58,981 nt of DNA from Bacteroidales bacterium (GTDB taxonomy: Bacteria; Bacteroidota; Bacteroidia; Bacteroidales; UBA932): positions 1 through 58,981 of the forward strand of contig JAEFAI010000015.1 in NCBI GenBank assembly GCA_016291185.1, in the 5' to 3' direction. Positions 50,213 to 57,500 of the stretch are shown piece after piece. Below the pieces are notes generated by a model. It saw only the letters and a program-made list of their open reading frames with translations. It was not told where the DNA came from and ran no database searches. The translations under genes were made by a program, and so were the position numbers. Each line of letters opens with the position of its first letter. The stretch's first letter is position 1.

Positions 50213-50260
50213 GGATATTCCGGGGCAAACCGAGATTCCGGGTCAAACCCGGAATGACGA
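50213..50260. repeat. Intergenic palindromic repeat with half unit (copy F)
   Basis: A half unit GATATTCCGGGGCAAACC is followed by a full palindrome with arms ATTCCGGGT / ACCCGGAAT ending ATGACG (50234-50255). It has the same half-plus-full design as the copies in coding regions, here between asnB and the porin gene. Confidence 0.65.
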
Positions 50261-50296
50261 TCATGCAGCCCGAAATGAATATTAACTATTATAAAA

Positions 50297-51013
50297 CTAC
50301 GGCTGCAGCGTAAAGCCGATCACGAAGAAAGCCTCCCGGGTGTACGGGTTGGCGGCCACCTGCGCGAAGACGGGGATGGAGAAGCTGTCCGTGACGGCGA
50401 TCTCCTTCGACGCGGTCAGCGAGAGGTTGACCAGCGCGAATTTCTCCGTACCGTAGAAATCCGTAGGGAACGGGACCACGCCGACGGCAGCCGACCAGTC
50501 CGCTCCGCCCAGGGTGAACGGGGCGCTGAGTTCCAGGTAGCTGCTGAAAGCGCGCTTGCCTGCGGGGTTCACGCCGTCGTTGCCGGCGAAATTGGTGTAC
50601 CACTGGATGGCGGCAAAGCCGAAATCATAGCCAATGTTGGCTTCGAAGACGTGGTTCGTGCAGTCGGAGCGATACATGAAGTAGCGGTCCAGCGGGTCCA
50701 GGCCCGCATCGAACCAATAATCCGTCACGCCGATGTTGAAACCACCGATCGTGTAGCTGAGCGTCAGGTCAAACTCCTTCGTGTCGGCCGGATTGGAAAT
50801 GCCGACCGAGCCCCAGGCCGACAGGCTCAGGCCCTTCCAGTCCAGGCCGAGCGTCGGCTGGAAAGACACGCCGCCCAGGTCCAGGCCACGCCAGATGTAG
50901 CGACTGACGAAATCAGCGCCGACGGAGGCTTCCAGCTTGTCCTGTGCCTTGGCCGGAGCCAAGGCAGTCAGAGACAAGACAGCAATAGAGAGTATGGTAA
51001 ATATCTTTTTCAT
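50297..51013 (-). CDS. TorF-type putative porin next to the ammonium transporter
   Basis: The ATG at 51013 gives 238 residues with a signal peptide (KKIFTILSIAVLSLTALAPAKAQ). The first mature motif VGADFVSRYIWRGLDLGG is typical of the Gcw_chp/TorF porin family, followed by beta-strand patterns to a C-terminal FVIGFTLQP. It is an outer-membrane channel; the position directly after amt suggests entry of small nitrogen compounds, which is inference. Same strand, 34 bases after amt. Confidence 0.8.
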   Translation of the reverse strand: MKKIFTILSIAVLSLTALAPAKAQDKLEASVGADFVSRYIWRGLDLGGVSFQPTLGLDWKGLSLSAWGSVGISNPADTKEFDLTLSYTIGGFNIGVTDYWFDAGLDPLDRYFMYRSDCTNHVFEANIGYDFGFAAIQWYTNFAGNDGVNPAGKRAFSSYLELSAPFTLGGADWSAAVGVVPFPTDFYGTEKFALVNLSLTASKEIAVTDSFSIPVFAQVAANPYTREAFFVIGFTLQP

Positions 51014-51046
51014 AAGGCAATACATTTTGACAGTTGAACAAATGAA

Positions 51047-52267
51047 TTAGTTGTTATAGCAGCCTTCGCCGTGCTCATAGACATCAAGGCCTTCCTCCTC
51101 CACGCGCGGTTCAACACGCAGACCGCAGAATTTCTTGATGCCGAAGAAGAGCAGGAAGCCGCAAACGGCCGCCCAGAGGTCGATGACCACGATGCCGAGG
51201 GCCTGCACACCGAAGAAGTGCCAGCCGCCGCCGTAGAAGAGGCCGCCGTCCGTAGCCAGCAGACCGGTCAGGAGCGTGCCGAGGATACCGCACACACCAT
51301 GCACGGAGGAAGCACCCACCGGGTCGTCGATATGCAGCTTGTGATCGATGAATTCGATGGCGAACACCAGCACGATGCCGCAGACGAGGCCGATGATGAC
51401 GGCGCCCCATGCAGAGACCACGTCACAGCCGGCGGTGATGCCGACCAGACCGGCCAGGATGCCGTTGAGCATCAGGGAGAGGGACGGCTTGCCGTACTTG
51501 ATCCAGGTCAGGAACATCGTGGCGGCGCCACCGGCGACAGCCGCGAGGTTGGTGGTCAGAAACACATGGGAGATGGCGGTGCGGTTCACTTCCCCGCTGG
51601 CGGCCAGCTGGCTGCCCGGGTTGAAGCCGAACCATCCGAGCCAGAGGATGAAGACGCCGAGTGCAGCGAGGGCCAGGTTGTGGCCGGGGATGGCGCGGCT
51701 CTTCTTGTCCTTGCCGTACTTCCCGATACGCGGACCGAGGGCGATGGCACCGATCAGGGCCAGCACGCCGCCGACGCTGTGGACGATCGCCGAACCGGCG
51801 AAATCGTGGAAGCCCAGCTCGCTGAGCCAGCCGCCACCCCAGGTCCAGTGACCCTCAACGGGATAGATGAGCAGCGAGATGACGGCACTATAGACCAGGT
51901 ACATGTTGAACTTGGTCCGCTCGGCCATGGCACCGCTGACGATGGTCGCCGCGGTGGCGCAGAAGACCGTCTCGAAGACCAGGAAACCCTCGACGGGCAG
52001 GTCACCCTTGTAGAAGGACAGGTCACCCCAGTTGGGGGCACCGATGAAACCGGCGCCGTCGCTGCCGAACATGAAGCCGAAACCGACAAAGAAGAAAAGA
52101 AGGGAACCCAGGATGAAGTCCACGAAGTTCTTCATCAGGATATTGACAGAGTTCTTACTGCGCGTGAAACCGGCCTCACAGAGGGCGAATCCCGGTTGCA
52201 TCCAGAAAACCAACATCGCTGCAAGCAGCATCCATACGGTATCGAGGGAGATAGCTAATTCTTCCAT
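51047..52267 (-). CDS. amtB: Ammonium transporter Amt
   Basis: A 406-residue protein with 11 membrane segments. Conserved features include DTVWMLLAAMLVFWMQPGFALCEAG in the first segment, DFAGSAIVHSVGG (first pore His region), and DDPVGASSVHGVCGILGTLLTG (second His). It conducts ammonium or ammonia across the inner membrane and is normally gated by PII. It follows glnB by 41 bases in the classic glnK-amtB order. Confidence 0.96.
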   Translation of the reverse strand: MEELAISLDTVWMLLAAMLVFWMQPGFALCEAGFTRSKNSVNILMKNFVDFILGSLLFFFVGFGFMFGSDGAGFIGAPNWGDLSFYKGDLPVEGFLVFETVFCATAATIVSGAMAERTKFNMYLVYSAVISLLIYPVEGHWTWGGGWLSELGFHDFAGSAIVHSVGGVLALIGAIALGPRIGKYGKDKKSRAIPGHNLALAALGVFILWLGWFGFNPGSQLAASGEVNRTAISHVFLTTNLAAVAGGAATMFLTWIKYGKPSLSLMLNGILAGLVGITAGCDVVSAWGAVIIGLVCGIVLVFAIEFIDHKLHIDDPVGASSVHGVCGILGTLLTGLLATDGGLFYGGGWHFFGVQALGIVVIDLWAAVCGFLLFFGIKKFCGLRVEPRVEEEGLDVYEHGEGCYNN

Positions 52268-52308
52268 AATAATTTCTCTTTAAAGGTTTTACACTACTAC
52301 TAACAAAA

Positions 52309-52656
52309 CTACTTCTTGTCCCGCAGGACGGTGTCGCCGTGCTCACCGGTCCGGATGGACCAGGTGTCGTCGACCGGGCTGACGAAGATGCGCCCGTCGC
52401 CAACCTCACCCGTGCGGGCGGCGGCCATGATGGCCTTGATGGCCGGCTCCACGAACTGCTCGCGGCAGACGATGGTAATCTCGATTCTGGAGATGACGTC
52501 GGTGGAATACATCACACCGCGGTAGATGCGGTCCTCCCGGTCCTGCCCGATGGCCTTGACCTCAGAGTAAGAGAACCAGTTGATGTCGGCGTCGAACAGC
52601 GCTTGCTTGACGTCCTCAAAGTGCGTCTTACGCACAATGGCTTCAATTTTTTTCAT
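52309..52656 (-). CDS. glnB: PII nitrogen regulatory protein
   Basis: From the ATG at 52656, 115 residues (MKKIEAIVRKTHFEDVKQAL). The T-loop is DREDRIYRGVMYSTDV, including the usual uridylylated Tyr, and the C-terminal block is RTGEVGDGRIFVSPVDD. PII senses 2-oxoglutarate and ATP/ADP and plugs Amt when nitrogen is plentiful. The pairing with amt makes it a GlnK-type protein by function. One ATG codon earlier (52659) is also possible. Upstream lie a dyad at 52720-52738 and the PurF-like gene. Confidence 0.96.
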   Translation of the reverse strand: MKKIEAIVRKTHFEDVKQALFDADINWFSYSEVKAIGQDREDRIYRGVMYSTDVISRIEITIVCREQFVEPAIKAIMAAARTGEVGDGRIFVSPVDDTWSIRTGEHGDTVLRDKK

Positions 52657-52719
52657 CATAACACTACTAACTTAAAAGGTTAACAACTTTCGAAAAAACA
52701 AAATAATCCCCCCTGTCAT

Positions 52720-52738
52720 GCGAATTACAGAAATTCGC
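52720..52738. promoter_or_regulatory. Inverted repeat upstream of glnB-amt
   Basis: Perfect 7-bp arms GCGAATT / AATTCGC separated by 5 bases, about 65 bases before glnB. It could be an operator for nitrogen control or the terminator of the PurF-like gene; there is no immediate T run. Confidence 0.4.
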
Positions 52739-52781
52739 AAGTCATTCTCAATCAATATGTTAATGAATAGCTACGCGCGCA

Positions 52782-54542
52782 TCACTGTCGCGACAGGTCG
52801 GTAGCTCCTTTCAGGATGCCGGACCGGTCCACATAAGCGATAAACGCTTCGTTGCAGAGGCGGACGCCGCCCGGCGTGGGATAATGTCCGGTGAAGTACC
52901 AGTCGCCGGGATGTTTCGGGCAGGCGGTGTGCAGGCCCTCGATGCTCTGGAACACCAGTTCGACGGGTGCCTGCATGCCCTCCGGGCGGAGCATCTCCAC
53001 GATCTTGGCGTTGATCTCCTCCACGGTAAAGGGCGCATAGACGTTCCGCACATGGTTGTTGGACAGCGGATCCGTCTTGCAGGCCTGATAGATGTCGGAG
53101 ATTAGGTGCTTCATGCCGCGCTCCTGCAGCAGGGCGATGGCGGCACGGAAGGCGCAGAGCTCCTCGAGGTGCGACATGTCGATGCCGTAGTAGTCCGGGT
53201 AGCGGATCTGCGGAGCGCTCGACACCATCACGATCTTCTTCGGGTGCAGGCGGTCGAGGATCTTGAAGATGCTCTCCCGCAGGGTCGTGCCGCGAACGAT
53301 CGAGTCGTCGATCACGACCAGGTTGTCTACGCCCGGTTGGAGCGAACCGTAGGTGATGTCGTACACGTGGGCGGCCAGGTCGTTGCGCTCGTCCCCTTCC
53401 GTAATGAAGGTGCGCAGCTTGATGTCCTTGACCACCACTTTTTCGATACGCACGTCGTGGTCCAGCCGGCGCACACCCTCCGTCATGCCGTAGAAGGCGA
53501 CCTCGGCCGTGTTCGGGATGTAGGAGAAAACGGAATGCGCCACGTCACCGCCGATCGCCTTCATGATGGCGGGCGTAAGCTGCTCGCCCAGGCGCTTGCG
53601 TTCCCGGTAAATGTCGCAGTCGGAACCGCGGCTGAAATAGATACGTTCGAACGAGCAGGCGCTGTTCTCTCGCGGCTGCTGGATCTGCTCGAGCTCCATC
53701 TTGCCGTGCTTCGTCACGATCAGAGCCTGGCCGGGACGGAGCTCGTGGATATCTTCAGCCTGCAGGTCGAAGGTCGTCTGGATGACGGGGCGCTCGCTGG
53801 CCACGACGACAATCTCGTCGTCCTGGTACCAGAACGCCGGGCGGATGCCCCAGGGGTCGCGCACGGCGAACATCTCGCCGCTGCCCGTCAGGCCGCACAT
53901 CACGTAGCCGCCGTCGAAATGCGGCATCGTCGAGCGCAGCACGTTCCCCATTTTCACGTGGTCGTCGATGAATTCCGTAATCTTGACGCCCTCCAGGCCC
54001 AGCTCCCGCGCGATGGCGTAGAGGCGCTCCACCTCGCGGTCAAGCCGGTGGCCCATCAGCTCCAGGGTGATGTAGGAATCGCCCATGATGCGGGGAGACT
54101 GTCCCTGGGCCGTCAGGAAACGAAAGACCTCGTCGATGTTGGTCATGTTGAAGTTGCCGCACAGGCAGAGGTTCTTCGCGCGCCAGTTGTTGCGGCGCAG
54201 GAAAGGATGCACGAACTGCAGCCCGCTCTTACCTGTGGTCGAGTAACGCAGGTGTCCCATGTAAAGATGGCCCAGGAAAGAGCCGTCAATGGCTTTGAAC
54301 ACCTCGGTGATCGCATCCTTGCCCATGGCCCGCTCACGGAACATGTACTCCTCGCCCACCGGCGCGTCCAGGTTGACGCAACCCACACCCGCGCCTTCCT
54401 GGCCGCGGTTGTGCTGCTTTTCCATCAGCAGGTAGAGCTTGTTCAGGGCATACCGTTCCGTGCCGTATTTCTTCTTATAATACGACAGGGGTTTCAGCAG
54501 GCGGATCATCGCCACGCCACACTCATGCTTCAACGTTTCCAT
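52782..54542 (-). CDS. PurF-like amidophosphoribosyltransferase family protein
   Basis: The ATG at 54542 gives 586 residues, longer than ordinary PurF. The glutaminase Cys is at residue 8 (HECGVAMIRL), so a short propeptide would have to be removed. The class II glutaminase segments (EKQHNRGQEGAGVG, GHLRYSTTGKSG) are followed by a phosphoribosyltransferase domain with the PRPP loop VVIDDSIVRGTT. The C-terminal 80 residues (HPGDWYFTGHYPTPGG) are extra. It may be the Bacteroidetes PurF paralog; making phosphoribosylamine for purines is likely but unproven. It overlaps pyrG by 20 bases. Confidence 0.85.
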   Translation of the reverse strand: METLKHECGVAMIRLLKPLSYYKKKYGTERYALNKLYLLMEKQHNRGQEGAGVGCVNLDAPVGEEYMFRERAMGKDAITEVFKAIDGSFLGHLYMGHLRYSTTGKSGLQFVHPFLRRNNWRAKNLCLCGNFNMTNIDEVFRFLTAQGQSPRIMGDSYITLELMGHRLDREVERLYAIARELGLEGVKITEFIDDHVKMGNVLRSTMPHFDGGYVMCGLTGSGEMFAVRDPWGIRPAFWYQDDEIVVVASERPVIQTTFDLQAEDIHELRPGQALIVTKHGKMELEQIQQPRENSACSFERIYFSRGSDCDIYRERKRLGEQLTPAIMKAIGGDVAHSVFSYIPNTAEVAFYGMTEGVRRLDHDVRIEKVVVKDIKLRTFITEGDERNDLAAHVYDITYGSLQPGVDNLVVIDDSIVRGTTLRESIFKILDRLHPKKIVMVSSAPQIRYPDYYGIDMSHLEELCAFRAAIALLQERGMKHLISDIYQACKTDPLSNNHVRNVYAPFTVEEINAKIVEMLRPEGMQAPVELVFQSIEGLHTACPKHPGDWYFTGHYPTPGGVRLCNEAFIAYVDRSGILKGATDLSRQ

Positions 54543-56142
54543 TAGCAATACAGGCTTTGATAAAACTTACAAAAAGCGGATGCGGATGCAGGACCGTCGA
54601 GGCGTACTCGGGGTGGAACTGCGTGCCGATATACCAGCGAAGCTCAGGGATCTCCACGATCTCCACCAGGTCGGCGTCGGGGTTCACGCCCACGCACTGC
54701 ATGCCGGCTTTCTCGTAATCCTTGCGGTACTTGTTGTTGAACTCGTAGCGGTGGCGGTGGCGCTCCCGGATGCTCTCCTGCCCGCCGTAGGCCTCCGCAA
54801 CGAGGCTGCCGGCGCGGAGCTGGCAGGGATACTCGCCGAGCCGCATCGTGCCGCCCATCTGGGTAATGTTCTTCTGCTCCTCCATGATGTCGATCACGTT
54901 GTGCGGCGTGTCGGGGTTCATCTCGCTGCTGTCGGCGTCGGACAGGCCGAGCACGTTGCGGGCGAACTCGATCACCATCATCTGCATGCCCAGGCAAATG
55001 CCGAAGCAGGGCAGATCGTGCGTGCGGGCGAACTCCGCGGCGAGGATCTTGCCCTCGATGCCGCGGTGGCCGAAGCCCGGGCAGATCACCACGCCCGCCA
55101 TACCGGCGAGCTTCTCCGCCACGTTCTCGCGCGTGACGCCTTCGCTGTTGATGAAGTGTATCTTCACCTTCACCTCATCGTAGATACCGGCGAGGTTCAG
55201 GCTCTCGCGGATGCTCTTGTAGGCATCCTGGAGGTCGTATTTACCCACGAGCGCCACGTGCACCAGCCGGTGCGCGTTCGCCTGCTTGGCGAGGAAGTCG
55301 TGCCAGGATTTCATCGCGGGCGTCTCCCCCACGGGGATACCGATCTTGCGCAGGATGGCCGCATCGAGGCCCTGACGCTGCATGTTCACGGGCACCTCGT
55401 AGATGCTCGGCAGGTCTTCGCTCTGCACCACGCACTCGAGGTCCACGTTGCAGAAGGAAGCCACCTTCATGCGCACGGCGTCATCGAGGTGGCGCTCGGT
55501 GCGGAGCACCAGGATGTCGGGCTGGATGCCCATCCCCTGCAGCTCCTTGACGGAGTGCTGCGTGGGCTTGGTCTTAAGTTCTTCGGCGGCCTTCAGGTAA
55601 GGCACATAAGTCAGGTGGACGCAGACGGAATCGCGGCCCAGTTGCCAGCGCAGCTGACGGATGGCCTCCATGAACGGCGCACTCTCGATGTCACCGATGG
55701 TACCGCCCACTTCCGTGATCACGAAGTCGAGATCCTCCCCCTTCACGTCCTTGCGCAGCATCCGGCGCTTGATCTCGTCGGTGATGTGCGGGACGACCTG
55801 AATGGTCTTGCCCAGATAATCGCCCCGGCGCTCCCGGTCAATGACCGTCTTGTAGATGCGCCCCGTGGTGATGGAGTTCTCGCGGGTGGTGTGGATGCCC
55901 GTAAAACGCTCGTAATGACCAAGGTCCAGGTCCGTTTCCATGCCGTCGGCCGTAACGTAGCACTCACCGTGCTCGTAGGGATTGAGCGTCCCCGGGTCGA
56001 TGTTGATATAAGGGTCGAACTTCTGGATCGTCACCTTGAATCCGCGAGCCTGGAGGAGTTTACCCAGGCTGGCGGAGATGATACCCTTGCCCAGCGACGA
56101 GACCACGCCGCCCGTAATGAAGATATACTTCGTGTTCATCAT
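54523..56142 (-). CDS. pyrG: CTP synthase
   Basis: A 539-residue enzyme of normal length. The synthase half has TKYIFITGGVVSSLGKGI and KFDPYINIDPGTL; the class I glutaminase half has the nucleophile in LPCFGICLGMQMM with GFGHRGIEGK upstream and the His-Glu region FHPEYAS. It converts UTP to CTP with glutamine nitrogen. The start at 56142 gives an ATGA overlap with the gltD stop; the next codon is also ATG. It belongs to the glutamine-linked gene block. Confidence 0.97.
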   Translation of the reverse strand: MMNTKYIFITGGVVSSLGKGIISASLGKLLQARGFKVTIQKFDPYINIDPGTLNPYEHGECYVTADGMETDLDLGHYERFTGIHTTRENSITTGRIYKTVIDRERRGDYLGKTIQVVPHITDEIKRRMLRKDVKGEDLDFVITEVGGTIGDIESAPFMEAIRQLRWQLGRDSVCVHLTYVPYLKAAEELKTKPTQHSVKELQGMGIQPDILVLRTERHLDDAVRMKVASFCNVDLECVVQSEDLPSIYEVPVNMQRQGLDAAILRKIGIPVGETPAMKSWHDFLAKQANAHRLVHVALVGKYDLQDAYKSIRESLNLAGIYDEVKVKIHFINSEGVTRENVAEKLAGMAGVVICPGFGHRGIEGKILAAEFARTHDLPCFGICLGMQMMVIEFARNVLGLSDADSSEMNPDTPHNVIDIMEEQKNITQMGGTMRLGEYPCQLRAGSLVAEAYGGQESIRERHRHRYEFNNKYRKDYEKAGMQCVGVNPDADLVEIVEIPELRWYIGTQFHPEYASTVLHPHPLFVSFIKACIANGNVEA

Positions 56143-57494
56143 TTCTTTTTAGGTTTTTTAAAATAAGCGTCCACAGCGGCTGCAGCCGTGTGGCCGGAAG
56201 CCATCGCGCGGACAACCAGGGAGGCGCCGCTCTGCACGTCGCCGGCGAAGAAGACATTCTCCCCCACCTCAGGAAGTTGCGGCTTCAGGAAGCCCATGGC
56301 CAGCAGGACGATGTCCGCCTTGACCAGTTCCGGCTCGCCGGCAGGGACCATCAGCGGGCGTCCGCCCTCGGGGTTGGGTTTCCAGTCGATGGGCTGGATC
56401 TCCACGCCGGTCAGCTTGCCCTTTTCGCCCACGAAACGGAGCGTATTGATGTTCCAGCGCCGCACGCAGCCCTCTTCGTGCGAAGAAGAGGTCTTGAGCG
56501 TGCGCGGCCAGTTCGGCCAGGGGTTGGCCGGGTCGTCCGGACCCACGGGCGGCTTGGGCATGATCTCGATCTGCATCACGGACTTGCAGCCCTGACGGTG
56601 CGCCGTTCCGATGCAGTCGGAACCCGTGTCGCCGCCGCCAATGACCAGCACGTCCTTGCCCTTGCAGCTCACGCGGTGCGCGGCATCGACTTCGGCGCCG
56701 TACAGGACGCGGTTCTGCTGGGCGAGCAGCTCCAGGGCGAAGTAAACGCCTTTGAGCTCGCGCCCGGGCACGCTCAGGTCGCGCGCCGTCGGGGTGCCGG
56801 TGGCGATGACGTATGCGTCAAAGCCTTTCGGCAGCGCGTCCGGCGCCACCTCCTCACCGTAGCGGAAGGTGATACCCTCCTGCTCCATCAGCGCGATGCG
56901 GCGGTCGATGACGGTCTTGTTCAGCTTGAAATTCGGAATACCGAAGCGCAGCAGGCCGCCGGCCTTCTCGTTTTTCTCGAAGACCGTCACGGTGTAGCCC
57001 CGGCGGTTCAGCTGGTTGGCCGCGGCCAGGCCCGAAGGCCCCGCGCCGATCACGGCCACCTTGCGGCCGTTGCGTTCCGGCGCGACCGGGCGCACATAGT
57101 TTTCCCGGTAAGCGATTTCCGTGATGGCCGCTTCGTTCTCGCGGTTGGTCGTCGGCTCGTGCATCGTGAGGTTGAGCACGCAGGCCTTTTCGCAGAGCGC
57201 CGGGCACACGCGTCCGGTGAACTCCGGGAAATCGTTGGTCGAGTTGAGCAGGCGGTAGGCCAGCTCGAAGTCCCCTTTATACACGGCGTCGTTCCACTCC
57301 GGCGGACGGTTGCCCAGCGGGCAGGCCCAGTTGCAGAAGGGCACACCGCAGTCCATGCAGCGCGACGCCTGCAGCCGGCGGTCGCCCTCGTTGAGCGTCT
57401 GCTCCACTTCCCCGAAATCCTGGATACGGTCATGAACCGGCCGGTAGCCGGCTTCCTTGCGGGGTATCGTCAAAAATGCTTTGTAGTCTCCCAT
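56139..57494 (-). CDS. gltD: Glutamate synthase small subunit
   Basis: A 451-residue protein of normal size. The N-terminal Cys clusters CMDCGVPFCNWACPLGN and CPALCEKACVLN bind 4Fe-4S centres. Two dinucleotide-binding motifs follow: VAVIGAGPSGLAAANQL (FAD) and VLVIGGGDTGSDCIG (NADPH), with the closing GDVQSGASLVVRAM segment. It supplies electrons to GltB for making glutamate from glutamine and 2-oxoglutarate. It is 6 bases after gltB and overlaps pyrG. Confidence 0.97.
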   Translation of the reverse strand: MGDYKAFLTIPRKEAGYRPVHDRIQDFGEVEQTLNEGDRRLQASRCMDCGVPFCNWACPLGNRPPEWNDAVYKGDFELAYRLLNSTNDFPEFTGRVCPALCEKACVLNLTMHEPTTNRENEAAITEIAYRENYVRPVAPERNGRKVAVIGAGPSGLAAANQLNRRGYTVTVFEKNEKAGGLLRFGIPNFKLNKTVIDRRIALMEQEGITFRYGEEVAPDALPKGFDAYVIATGTPTARDLSVPGRELKGVYFALELLAQQNRVLYGAEVDAAHRVSCKGKDVLVIGGGDTGSDCIGTAHRQGCKSVMQIEIMPKPPVGPDDPANPWPNWPRTLKTSSSHEEGCVRRWNINTLRFVGEKGKLTGVEIQPIDWKPNPEGGRPLMVPAGEPELVKADIVLLAMGFLKPQLPEVGENVFFAGDVQSGASLVVRAMASGHTAAAAVDAYFKKPKKK

Positions 57495-57500
57495 AAGGCG

